Positions 27,277 through 36,500 of a stretch of 64,000 bases of DNA are shown in pieces; position 1 is the first letter of the stretch; every line of letters starts with the position of its first letter. The stretch spans positions 1-64,000 of the forward strand of contig CACZIT010000018.1 in NCBI GenBank assembly GCA_902781315.1, written 5' to 3'. A program made the position numbers and the translations under genes. The DNA comes from an uncultured Prevotellaceae bacterium. Its GTDB lineage: Bacteria; Bacteroidota; Bacteroidia; Bacteroidales; Bacteroidaceae. Under the pieces are notes generated by a model. That model was not told the DNA's origin. It made no database searches and was given only the letters and a program-made list of their open reading frames with translations.

Positions 27277-28203
27277 TCAGAATTTCAGGAGTTTGCCGAG
27301 CACGTCGCTGGCCTCCACCTTTTTATATTTATTGGACACGCTCGTGCGCGTTTCCCAGTCGCTCTTGTCCTTCACCTCGTCCATGTCGATGGTCACCTTC
27401 ACGGTCTTTGCCTGCTTCGTGGCAGTGGTCGAGAACTGGAAGTCCTGATGGGCGGGGAATTGCTTCGTGCCCAGCTGGCGGAAGTCGGAGTACATCCACA
27501 GCAGCGACGAGGCACCGCTCTTCGCACTGGCATAGCTGACGTTGGCCATCACGATCTGCCCCGTCTTGGCAGCAGTCGTCCAGTTGTAGGTCATGTTGCC
27601 GTTGCTGAGTTTCACGCTCTTCTCGTCTATGCTGAACCGTCCGAAGTCCTTTTCGCCCACCGTCTTCTGTCCGGGCACGAGCAGCTGGTTCCAGAACAGC
27701 GCCTGCAGCGAGTAGAAGTTCAGGCCGTTGTTCTTCAGGAAGTCCAACTGGTCGTAGCTGGCCTCGATGTATTCCTTGTGCATGCGGTCGATGATGAGCA
27801 CGCGGTCGGGAGCAAACTCCACGCGTCCCACCTCGGTGCCGAGCAGCGGGATGAACAGTTGCAGGCGAATGACCTCATCGCGGCGCATGTGGAGCGAACC
27901 TGGCACGCTGATGTCCTTCGACCCCATCTGTATGTTGAACGTCATATTGCCCACCACGTTCTTGGCGTACACCTGGTTGTCGAGAACCTTCTTCATGAAG
28001 GCCATTGCCGACACGCCAGTGCTGGCATCGGTCTTCTGGCTGGCTGGCTGGGCGGTGTTGGCCTTGTTGCCGGTCCGTGTTGTGGCGGCCGAAGACTTCG
28101 GCAGGGTGCTGCCCTGCGATTCGACGACGGCTTTCTTCGATGCACACGAGGCCAGCACCAGGGCCAGTCCCATCGTGGCTGCTATTGCTTGTAGCTTCTT
28201 CAT
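27277..28203 (-). CDS. DUF4292 lipoprotein
   Basis: A 308-residue lipoprotein (lipobox LVLASC). The body matches DUF4292, a Bacteroidota family with a LolA/LolB-like half-barrel: MTFNIQMGSKDISVPGSLHMRRDEVIRLQLFIPLLGTEVGRVEFAPDRVLIIDRMHKEYIE. A role in lipoprotein or outer-membrane maintenance is plausible from the fold and neighbours but unproven. Its start overlaps the stop of the TPR gene by four bases (ATGA), so the two are translationally coupled. Confidence 0.88.
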   Translation of the reverse strand: MKKLQAIAATMGLALVLASCASKKAVVESQGSTLPKSSAATTRTGNKANTAQPASQKTDASTGVSAMAFMKKVLDNQVYAKNVVGNMTFNIQMGSKDISVPGSLHMRRDEVIRLQLFIPLLGTEVGRVEFAPDRVLIIDRMHKEYIEASYDQLDFLKNNGLNFYSLQALFWNQLLVPGQKTVGEKDFGRFSIDEKSVKLSNGNMTYNWTTAAKTGQIVMANVSYASAKSGASSLLWMYSDFRQLGTKQFPAHQDFQFSTTATKQAKTVKVTIDMDEVKDKSDWETRTSVSNKYKKVEASDVLGKLLKF

Positions 28204-30242
28204 AACTTCACGTATTTCTTTTTCTTCAGTTTTTCTTCAATCATCGCCCGGCGCTCATCGGTATATTGCAGCGCGAGCGTCCACAGTTCCACGGCCTTTG
28301 CCGTGTCGCCCGTCATGGCATAGATGTCGCCGCCGTGCTCCAGGATGACGGCACTGGGCAGCGGGTCGTCGTCGCCGTCCTCGTCGCTGCTTTCGACGCT
28401 ATTTTCGTCGGTTTCATCGGGGCCGGCCGCCATTTCGGCCTCCTGCTTGCCGTCCCCGACAGCCACGGTGTCGGCGTTCAGCGTGTCCAGCTTGGCCAGT
28501 TCGATGGTCAGCGCCTGGTCGATGTAGATCTTTGCCTCGGCATAGCGTTCCTCGTTGAAGAGTATCCATGCATAGGTGTCCAGACTGTTCGTATTTTTCG
28601 GCTCGGCCTTCACGGTCTTGAAGCTCATCTCCTCGGCCCGTGGCAGGTCTTTGCCCTGCAGACACAGGTAGTAGGCGTAGTTGTTCAGGCAGGCCATGTG
28701 GTCGGGTTTCCATTGCAGACAACTGTCGTAGGCGGCAAAAGCCTCCTCGTCGCGCTCCTTCTGGTGCAGCAGGTCGCCCATGAAGTAGTACAGGTCGGCC
28801 ACCAGTTCGGCATTGCTCGCCTTGTTGATCTGACTCACGCCGCGCTGGAAGGTCTCCAGGGCCTCCGTGCGCCGCTCCTGCTGGTAGTAGGCCAGTCCCT
28901 CGTAGTAGTAGAACACCATTTCCTCGGGATTGTACAACGAGCCCTCGTGGCAGATGTCGGCAATGCCCTGCCAGTCTTGGCGGCGCAGGTAGCTGCCCAG
29001 CATCTGCGAGCGGGCACCCACGTTCTCCGGCGCAATGGCCAGCAGTTGCCTGATGGCGTTGTTGATGCTGTCCTCGGGCATTTGCTTCAACGACATGTAG
29101 GCCACCTTCATCTCGGCCATGTCCGAGTCCTTCGGGTTCACGCTCAGCATCTCGTCGTACAGGCGCAGTATCACCGTGCTGTCGCCGCCGGCCTGTTCGT
29201 TTTCCTGAATGGCCTGGCGCATCATCACGCTCTTGCTCTGCGACGTGGCCTTCGGGCTCAGCAGAATGTTGCGCATCATCTGGCGGGCCAGCGAGTCCTG
29301 GTTGGAGACGCGGTAGTAGTCGTACATCGACGATTGTGCGTAGGCGTTCTCGGGCTCCTCGCTCAGGGCCGTGGTGAACAGTTTGTAGGCCTCCTTCTGC
29401 TTGTCGTTCTGCATCAGCCAGTTGCCCATCATCACGCGGTAGTTCACGTCGCTGGGGTGCTCGTCGGAGAGCGACTTCAGCGTCTTCCATGCCGACTTCT
29501 TGTCGCCCATCATCTCGTAGATGCGCATCTTCGCCAGCGTAATCTCCTCGCGCTGTCCCTCGATGGTCTCCACGCGGTTCAGGGCGTCCAGCATGCCGTC
29601 GTAGTCCTTGTTCTGCTGGTAGAGTTGTATCAGTATCTTCAGCACGTCGGTGCGCTGGTGGTTCTTGTCGGCCAGCCGCTCGTAGACGGCCGTCGCGTTG
29701 TCATATTCCTTCGTGGTCAGGAAGTATTGCCCCAGCCGTTCGGCATAGGCGTCGTTCTTTGGGTTCAGCTCAGCCGCCCGCTCCAGACTTATCCGCGAGA
29801 GCGAGTCCTTGTTCAGTTCGCTCTGGTACATCGACATATAGAACCATGCCTCGGCGGCATTGGGGTTGATGTCCAGACAGTGTTCCAGCAGGTTGTAGGC
29901 AGCGTCGTAGTTCTCGGCACTCTGCTGGCGCATGGCCTCCAGGAAGAAGTATTGGTAGCGCAGCGAGTCTTCGGCCGACAACTTCTGGTGGCCGACGGCC
30001 GCCGGTTGCTGCGTGGCTTCCTTCTGCTTGCCTTTCTGCTTGCCCTTCTGCTTGGCCTTCTGCTTGCCCTTCTGCTTGTCCTTGCTGCCCTGTTTGGCCA
30101 GGAAGAGCTGGCTGCCCTGGGAAGCCAGTGCTGAGGTTGCGCCGATCAGAGCCGGAGCCAACGCTGCACCGCATGAGGTCATGGCCACGACCATCACTGC
30201 CGTAGCCACCATTGTCTTCCCTATTTGCAGAATACCACGCAT
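28200..30242 (-). CDS. Tetratricopeptide repeat lipoprotein
   Basis: About 680 residues with a lipobox (VVAMTSC), then a Lys/Gln/Gly-rich segment of GKQK repeats near residues 55-80, and from about 95 onwards many TPR units (for example YDAAYNLLEHCLDINPNAAEAWFYMSMY). An acidic stretch (DETDENSVESSDEDGDDD) lies near 635. It is likely an envelope scaffold. The open frame starts at 30251; ATG 30242 is equally possible. It is cotranscribed with dut upstream and DUF4292 downstream, an arrangement I recall from other Bacteroidales, which points to an envelope assembly role. Confidence 0.88.
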   Translation of the reverse strand: MRGILQIGKTMVATAVMVVAMTSCGAALAPALIGATSALASQGSQLFLAKQGSKDKQKGKQKAKQKGKQKGKQKEATQQPAAVGHQKLSAEDSLRYQYFFLEAMRQQSAENYDAAYNLLEHCLDINPNAAEAWFYMSMYQSELNKDSLSRISLERAAELNPKNDAYAERLGQYFLTTKEYDNATAVYERLADKNHQRTDVLKILIQLYQQNKDYDGMLDALNRVETIEGQREEITLAKMRIYEMMGDKKSAWKTLKSLSDEHPSDVNYRVMMGNWLMQNDKQKEAYKLFTTALSEEPENAYAQSSMYDYYRVSNQDSLARQMMRNILLSPKATSQSKSVMMRQAIQENEQAGGDSTVILRLYDEMLSVNPKDSDMAEMKVAYMSLKQMPEDSINNAIRQLLAIAPENVGARSQMLGSYLRRQDWQGIADICHEGSLYNPEEMVFYYYEGLAYYQQERRTEALETFQRGVSQINKASNAELVADLYYFMGDLLHQKERDEEAFAAYDSCLQWKPDHMACLNNYAYYLCLQGKDLPRAEEMSFKTVKAEPKNTNSLDTYAWILFNEERYAEAKIYIDQALTIELAKLDTLNADTVAVGDGKQEAEMAAGPDETDENSVESSDEDGDDDPLPSAVILEHGGDIYAMTGDTAKAVELWTLALQYTDERRAMIEEKLKKKKYVKL

Positions 30243-30303
30243 TGTTGTCATTTATAATTTAAGCCCTTTCACTCCCCCTTAGGCCCTTTAGGCCCTTTCC
30301 TTC

Positions 30304-30741
30304 TCACTTCACCCCCGTGTGGCCGTATCCGCCGGCGCCACGCTCCGTCTCGTCGAGCTCTTCCACCTCGATGAAATCGGCCGTTTCGTGACGTGCTATC
30401 ACCATTTGGGCCACGCGCTCGCCGTCGTTCACCACGAAGTCTTCCTGCGACAGGTTCACCAGCAGCACACCCACCTCGCCGCGGTAGTCGGCATCCACGG
30501 TGCCAGGCGCGTTCAGCACGGTGATGCCCTTCTTCAGGGCCAGACCGCTGCGGGGTCTCACCTGGGCCTCGTAGCCCTCAGGCAGTGCAATGTAGAGACC
30601 CGTGGGCACCAGACAGCGTTCCAGCGGCTTCAGCACGATGCTCTCCTCCAGGTTGGCACGCAGGTCCATGCCGGCACTCTGTGCCGTAGCATAGCGGGGC
30701 AGCGGTTGGTGCCCCTTGTTGATGACTTTTATTTTTACCAT
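30304..30741 (-). CDS. dut: dUTP diphosphatase
   Basis: A 145-residue trimeric dUTPase that hydrolyses dUTP to dUMP and keeps uracil out of DNA, complementing ung in this window. The five motifs are visible: [48 protein letters not shown] and the C-terminal [11 protein letters not shown] arm. The frame is open from 30795, but the promoter at 30766-30796 puts the start at ATG 30741. Confidence 0.97.
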   Translation of the reverse strand: MVKIKVINKGHQPLPRYATAQSAGMDLRANLEESIVLKPLERCLVPTGLYIALPEGYEAQVRPRSGLALKKGITVLNAPGTVDADYRGEVGVLLVNLSQEDFVVNDGERVAQMVIARHETADFIEVEELDETERGAGGYGHTGVK

Positions 30742-30765
30742 AGTTCTATATACGCAAATTTCCTG

Positions 30766-30796
30766 CAAAGGTACGAATAAAAGTTTAAAGTTCAAA
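30766..30796 (-). promoter_or_regulatory. Promoter for the dut operon
   Basis: On the minus strand TACCTTTG (30766-30773) with TTTG (30793-30796) 19 bases upstream. Confidence 0.8.
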
Positions 30797-30874
30797 GTCG
30801 AAAGTTCAAAAGTTATGTAGCAGAAGTTAAAGAAGGTAAACGAACACCCTCTTTTTTATCTATTAGCTTAAAAA

Positions 30875-30919
30875 AACTCTAAACTCTCAACTCTAAACTC
30901 TCAACTTTTATTAATTTTG
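30875..30919 (+). promoter_or_regulatory. Word repeat and promoter before dgt
   Basis: ACTCTAAACTCTCAACTCTAAACTCTCAAC (about 30877-30906) is a direct repeat of a 15-base unit. TAATTTTG (30912-30919) follows and lies only 5 bases from the dgt ATG, implying a near-leaderless transcript. Confidence 0.6.
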
Positions 30920-30924
30920 CACCT

Positions 30925-32304
30925 ATGAACTGGCTACAACTCATTTCCAACAAGCGACTCGGGCAGGAGTATCGCCACCCCGAGCGCCACGACGACCGAT
31001 CGGAGTTCAAGCGCGACTACGACCGCCTCATCTTCTCGGCTCCCTTCCGCCGGCTGCAGAACAAGACACAGGTGTTCCCCCTGCCGGGCAGCATCTTCGT
31101 CCACAACCGCCTCACCCATTCCTTGGAGGTGGCCAGCGTGGGCATGTCGCTCGGCAACGACGTGGGGCGCTTCCTCACCGACCGCCATCCCGAACTCGCC
31201 GGCACGCTCTTCGAGGAGATAGGCACCATCGTCTCGGCGGCCTGTCTGGCCCACGACATGGGCAACCCGCCCTTCGGCCACAGCGGCGAGAAAGCCATCC
31301 AGACCTACTTCTCCGAAGGACCCGGAAAAGTGCAAAAATCGTCGGTTTCATCGGAGTTCTGGTCGGACATCACCCACTTCGACGGCAATGCCTACGCCTT
31401 CCGACTGCTCACCCACAGTTTCCACGGTCGGCGCCGTGGCGGCTTCGTCATGACCTACAGCACGCTGGCCAGCATCGTGAAGTATCCCTTCCCGTCCTAT
31501 CAGGCCACGAAGAACAAGTTCGGCTTCTTCACCACCGAATACGACAACTACCTGAAAATAGTCTCCGAACTCGGCATCCCTCAGCTCCCCCTCCCTAATG
31601 GGGCTCATTCCCTCCCTACTGGGGAGGGGCAGGGTGGGGCTCCTACGGGCGTGGCTTTTGCCCGCTATCCGCTCGTCTATCTCGTTGAGGCTGCCGACGA
31701 CATCTGCTATGAAATCATGGACCTCGAGGATGCCCACAAGCTGAAGCTTCTCAGCTATGCCGAGACAGAGCGGCTGATGTTGGGTTTCTTCGATGAAACC
31801 GAGCAAAATCGCATCTTGAAGCGACTTCAGGAGGAGGCCGTCACCGATCTCAACGAACGCATTGTCTACCTCCGTGCCTGCGTCATCGGCCGGCTCGAAC
31901 GCGAGTGTGTCAACACCTTTGTCAACAACGAGGAGGCCATCCTCAACGGCACTTTCTCCGGCAGCCTCATCGACCATCTGCCCGAACGGCAGCGCGAGGC
32001 CTACCGCCAGTGCGTCAGCCTCTCCGTCGACCGCATCTACCGCAGCAAACCCGTGCTCGACGTGGAACTGAGTGGTTACAAAATCATCGAGACGCTCCTC
32101 CACACGTTCATCGAGGCCGTCATGAATCCCACACGCTACCACTCGCAGCAGCTGCTCAACCTCGTCAGTCCGCAGTACGACGTGCGTGCCGACAGCGTCG
32201 AGGGCCGCATCATGGCCGTCATCGACTACCTCTGCGGCATGACCGACGTCTTCGCCCTCGACGTCTATCAGAAAATCAACGGCATCTCCCTCCCGATTGT
32301 CTAA
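30925..32304 (+). CDS. dgt: Deoxyguanosinetriphosphate triphosphohydrolase-like protein
   Basis: A 459-residue HD-domain enzyme that cuts dNTPs to deoxynucleoside and triphosphate. Motifs: RRLQNKTQVFPLP, NRLTHSLEVASVG (first metal His), CLAHDMGNPPFGHSGEKAI (HD pair), and LVYLVEAADDICYEIMDLEDA with the last metal Asp. Residues about 221-240 (NGAHSLPTGEGQGGAPTG) are encoded by a palindromic element inserted in the loop directly before the FARYPLVYLVEAADD helix. The frame is intact and the metal ligands are all present. Confidence 0.93.
   Translation: MNWLQLISNKRLGQEYRHPERHDDRSEFKRDYDRLIFSAPFRRLQNKTQVFPLPGSIFVHNRLTHSLEVASVGMSLGNDVGRFLTDRHPELAGTLFEEIGTIVSAACLAHDMGNPPFGHSGEKAIQTYFSEGPGKVQKSSVSSEFWSDITHFDGNAYAFRLLTHSFHGRRRGGFVMTYSTLASIVKYPFPSYQATKNKFGFFTTEYDNYLKIVSELGIPQLPLPNGAHSLPTGEGQGGAPTGVAFARYPLVYLVEAADDICYEIMDLEDAHKLKLLSYAETERLMLGFFDETEQNRILKRLQEEAVTDLNERIVYLRACVIGRLERECVNTFVNNEEAILNGTFSGSLIDHLPERQREAYRQCVSLSVDRIYRSKPVLDVELSGYKIIETLLHTFIEAVMNPTRYHSQQLLNLVSPQYDVRADSVEGRIMAVIDYLCGMTDVFALDVYQKINGISLPIV
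31584..31643. repeat. Palindromic element inside dgt
   Basis: A partial copy (CTCCCCCTCCCTAATGGGGC) is followed by a full one (CCCTCCCTACTGGGGAGGGG plus CAGGGTGGGGCTCC), in frame within dgt. Confidence 0.75.
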
Positions 32305-32316
32305 CCCTTCTCCCCC

Positions 32317-32466
32317 GTGCCGAGGCTAACGGCACGTTGGGCCGTGTAAGGCCCTTCGGGCGTGTAAGGCGGCGTTGCCGCGTGTAAGGGCGCTGTCGCG
32401 CCGTGTAAGGCCCTTCGGGCGTGTAAGGCGGCAATGCCGCGTGTAAGGGCGCTGTCGCGTCGTGTA
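32317..32466. repeat. Array of small hairpins separated by GTGTAAG
   Basis: Starting 13 bases after the dgt stop, the 7-base word GTGTAAG occurs six times plus one variant. Between the words stand short palindromes: GCCCTTCGGGC, GCGGCGTTGCCGC and GGCGCTGTCGCGCC, then the three again with GCGGCAATGCCGC in the middle. The period-3 order gives a roughly 60-base super-unit repeated twice. The array is preceded by GTGCCG-AGGCTAA-CGGCAC. Confidence 0.85.
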
Positions 32467-32467
32467 A

Positions 32468-32685
32468 AAGTCCCGTAGGGACGGGATAAGGGTAGCCAGC
32501 CAATTCATTGGCTGGAAGAAGTGGTTGTTGTTATATGCGGTGTGCCGTAGGTACATCGACATAAGAGGAATATGAGGAAAAGAACAGATAATGTCGCGTA
32601 CCTAAAGGCACGCTAGCCTATAAAAAACAACGTAATACCAGCCAATGAATTGGCTGGCTACCAAAATCCCGTCCCTACGCGACTT
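32468..32685. repeat. 218-bp near-palindrome (MITE-like hairpin)
   Basis: Outer arms 32468-32515 and 32638-32685 are inverted copies over 48 bases with a few mismatches (both contain CCAGCCAATTCATTGGCTGG or its complement, and GTAGGGACGGGAT). The inner sequence continues to pair loosely (GTGTGCC..TAGGTAC with GTACCTAAAGGCACGC). No open frame is seen. It is a candidate miniature inverted-repeat element. Confidence 0.75.
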
Positions 32686-32847
32686 CTCCCCCCTAATGCT
32701 CTCCACTCCCCCTTACGCCCTTTATGCCCCTTCTTACGCCCTTCCACTCCCCTTTAATCCCTTTATACCCTTTTTTATCCCCTTCCACTCCCCTTTATAC
32801 CCTTTACGCCCTTTCACTCCCCTTTAAACCCTTTATACCCTTCTTAT
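32686..32847. repeat. CT-rich low-complexity repeat
   Basis: Irregular repeats of CACTCCCCTTTA and CCCTTTA(T/C)(A/G)CCC on the plus strand. Similar wording (CACTCCCCCTTAGGCCC) occurs in the gap at 30270-30300. No gene visible. Confidence 0.75.
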
Positions 32848-33180
32848 GAAAAATTCCGACAAAATTTCCTTCGCGTGAAACATCATTCTAGAGCGTGAAA
32901 CAATGGGGAGCCTACCCCTAACCCCTCCCTATAGGGAAGGGAAAGCATCGAAAACGATGGTTAGTTCTGGCTAAACCATAGGTTTCTGCAATACAACTCA
33001 TTGAGATAGATGGTCCAAAGCATAGGTCTATAGCGACTAAACCTATGGTTTACATGGTCTAAACCTATCGTTTTGAGCCCCCAAACATAGGGGGTTGGGG
33101 GTCTTAAGAAGCTAAGTTGTTGATTGATAGGTTGTTAGAGACTTTGCCAAAATACGGGCGTATTTGCGAAAAAATATTTT
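32848..33180 (-). repeat. 333-bp dispersed intergenic repeat, copy B (inverted)
   Basis: Reverse-oriented copy of the element at 9980-10312. The ends and the half nearer 33180 are highly similar. The half from about 32909 to 33040 has diverged, and one arm is replaced by a GC palindrome (CCCTCCCTATAGGGAAGGG), yet the total length is unchanged. It lies between dgt and the dockerin gene. Confidence 0.8.
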
Positions 33181-33237
33181 GTGGTTGAAAATTCTTCATT
33201 CTACAAGGGGGTTGACAGGCAATATTTCTTGACAAAA

Positions 33238-33346
33238 GAGCCTACCCCCGGCCCCTCCCTGAAGAAAGAGCCTACCCCCGGCCCCTCCCTAAAGGGAAGG
33301 GGGATGTAAATAGAGTCTAACGCTGACCCTCCCTGAAGGGAAGGGG
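33238..33346. repeat. Cluster of three palindromic GC elements
   Basis: GAGCCTACCCCCGGCCCCTC occurs at 33238 and 33268. The second copy completes a CCCTCCCTAAAGGGAAGGGG palindrome, and a third palindrome (CCCTCCCTGAAGGGAAGGGG) ends at 33346. The first copy lacks its right half. Confidence 0.7.
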
Positions 33347-33426
33347 ATGAGGCGGTTTTTGTTGTGGGTTGCGTTAATAATTAAAAAAAATCATGCGTAT
33401 CGCGCGCGTGTTACAAATATTTATTG

Positions 33427-33490
33427 TAATTTTGCAACGCATTATAGCATCCTTTCACTTCCAAGCATCAGAAATGCTTCGGCAGGATGC
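33427..33490 (+). promoter_or_regulatory. Promoter and structured leader of the dockerin gene
   Basis: TAATTTTG (33427-33434) is a -7 box. The leader of about 100 bases folds as a nested hairpin: outer GCATCCT (33447-33453) / AGGATGC (33484-33490) and inner AAGCAT (33463-33468) / ATGCTT (33474-33479). An A-rich stretch then leads to the start codon. Confidence 0.55.
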
Positions 33491-33542
33491 ATCTCTGTTA
33501 GACAAAAACAAAAATAAATAAAAACTTAAAAACAAAACATTT

Positions 33543-36500
33543 ATGATCAAACAATTACGTTATTTATGCACGCTCTTGCTGATGGCAGTAGCAGGCGTGG
33601 CGTGGGGTGATTCTTGGGTAATTACCGATGCTCCATCTTTGAAATCAGGGGATGTCGTAGTAATTACTGGAACAAACGCCAATGGTACTTATGGAATGTC
33701 CAACAACAATGGCACTTCAAGTGCTCCTGGAGCAACTGCTGTAACTATTGACGGCGACAAACTTTCATCAAGTGCAAGTGTCGACAACCTTCAGTGGACA
33801 GTAACAGTTGGTGAAATCAATGGTGAAAGAACATATGAGTTCGCAGCTGGTTCCAATAAACTCTATTGCACCAATACAAATAATGGTGTTCGAGTAGGAA
33901 CAAATGATAATAAGACTTTTGTATTTAAAGATAATTATCTTTATAATAGTGCTACATCGAGATACATAGGTATTTATAATAATGCCGATTGGCGTTGTTA
34001 TACAAGTATTAACAACAATATCAAAGATCAGACTTTTGCTTTTTATAAGAAAACCTCAGATGGGAAAGCTGAAGCTAATTTGTCATTCTCACCTTCTTCT
34101 GTGACAATTCATGTTGGCGAAACAATGCCGCAGATTACATTCAGTAATCCCAATAACCTTGACGTGGTTTTCGCTTCTTCTAATAACAATGTTGCTGTTG
34201 TCTCAACCGACGGGACAATTAGTCTTGTCAATGACGGTATGGGACAGGCTGTAATCACGGCTTCTTCAGAAGAAACAGAGAATTATTCCTTGGGAAATGC
34301 AACATGCACTATTAATGTTTTGCCTATAGGTGGCACTCTTGAGGACCCTTTAACAGTTGAAGAGGCTATTATTTTTATCTCTACTCTTGAAAATAAGGTT
34401 AACTCCGAATATGTTTACGTAAGAGGCATTGTTTCTGCTTTGGGAGAATTTAGCTCTGAGTATGGAAATTACGTATATTACATTTCTGATGATGGTACGG
34501 AAACTAACCAGCTAGAAGTTTATCGTGGAAAATATCTTGAGGATGCTAATTTTACCAGTGCAAATCAGTTAACCGTTGGTGACAAAGTGATCGTATATGG
34601 TCCTTTAGTTAATTTCAATGGTACGTATGAATTTACGACAGGTAATTATATCTATGCATTTGAAAACAATTTGGCAAAATGTGATTTATCATTTGACAAA
34701 ACAGCCGTTTCAGTGGAATTGAATAGTGAGTTTACTGCTCCCACCCTGAATAATCCCCATGAATTATCAGTAAGTTATTCTTCAAGCAATACTGATGTTG
34801 CAACAGTTGATGCTACAACTGGTGATGTGACTATTAGCGCTATTGGAGAGACAACGATAACGGCTTCGTTTGCAGGTAATGATTCTTATGAAGAAGGCTC
34901 TGCTTCTTACGTTTTGACCGTTACAGATCCTAATGCTGCTGGTTCGCAGGCTAATCCCTATACAGTAGCCGAGGCTCGTGCAGCCATCGATGCAGGCTCT
35001 GGCGTGACGGGTGTTTACGTGAAAGGCAAAGTATCAAAGATTGTTACTGCATATAGCGAGCAGTTTGGTAATATTAGCTACAATATTTCTGACGGTGGAA
35101 CTGAAACGGCTGCTCAGCTTCAGGCTTTCCGCGGTAAGAGTTATGAAGGAGCTAACTTCACGAGTGCTGATGATATCAAGGTTGGCGACGAGGTTGTTGT
35201 CTATGGTAATCTGACAAAATATAAGGATACTTATGAATTTGAAGCCGACAATCAGTTGGTTAGTTTAGTTCGTCCTGCTACTCCAGCTGTGCTTCCCGTT
35301 CCCACGTTCTCTCCCGCTGCTGGCGAGGTAGAGGCTGGTACTTTGGTGACGATTAGCGTTGCTGAAGATGAGAATGTGGACTATGTGGAGTACTCTTTCG
35401 ATCAAGCAACTTGGAATGAGTACACCGTGGGTGAAACAGAAATTAAGATTACCGAAGAGACAACCATCTATGCCCGTTCGGTTGGTACAGATGGTAGCTA
35501 TAGCGAAGTGGCTTCTGCTAAGTATACCATCAAGGTTGAGACTGTTGCAGTATTGCCTTTCGTATGGGAAGGTGGAGCAAGTGCTAATTTCTTGGCTCTT
35601 GATGGCGTTACAGCTGAAGGTCTAGGTACATCGGATTATGGGGAGACTCATAACCCTTATAACATTAAGTTAGATAATACGGGTGACTACATTCAAGTGA
35701 ATACTGATAGCCAACCTGGTAAGGTGATTGTTGGTGTAAAGATGGTGGGGGGAGCTACTGCTTCTACTATAACTGTCCAGGAATCAGCAGATGGTGTGAA
35801 TTTTACAAATGTTCAGGCACTCTCTATCAGCGGTAAACAGAATGACATTCTTACTCTTGAAACCACAAACGCCTTTGGCACAGATTCTCGTTATGTCCGC
35901 TTAACCTTCACCAAGGGAAGCAACGTAGGCGTAGGTCCTATCACAATAACCAAGCCTGCAACTGAGATTGTTGCAGAGGAAACTCTTGAGATAGAAGCTA
36001 GTGCAACTTCTGGAGAAATAGCTTACTCCATTGTATATCCTCAGGTTGGTGTAGATCTTACTGCTGCTGCCGATGTTGATTGGATTTCTGGTGTAACTGT
36101 GGCATCTGACAAGGTCAAATTCGCCACTACTGTTAATACTGGCGCAGAGCGTTCTGGCAACATTACGCTGACTTATGGCACTCTTACGAAAGTCGTAAAG
36201 GTTACTCAGGCGGCTGCTCCTCAGATGTACACGCTTACCATTGGTAACCCAGAAAATGTCACGATTACTGCTACCTATAATGTTGATCAGGTCATCATCA
36301 ATGGTGAAAGTGCTGAACTTGAAAATGGAACAGAAGTCTCTTTTGCCCTGACAATTCCTGAGGGATATGCCCTTGAAAGCCTCACTGTCGCAGGTGCAGA
36401 GGAAGGTCAGACGGTAACGCCGACGGAGAATGCAACAACACCAGGTGTTTATACCTTCACGATGCCCGCATTTAACGTGACGATTAATGCAACGGTTGCA

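Noticed and set aside
28266..30134. A 622-codon plus-strand frame opposite the TPR lipoprotein gene, and similar long frames opposite M23, M1 and DUF4011 genes
   Set aside because: All lie exactly opposite genes with recognisable domains and signal peptides, and have the Leu/Val/His-rich composition of reverse-complement translation.
32317..32466. Possible CRISPR array after dgt
   Set aside because: The repeated word is only 7 bases, the intervening sequences are themselves palindromes and recur, and no cas gene is near.
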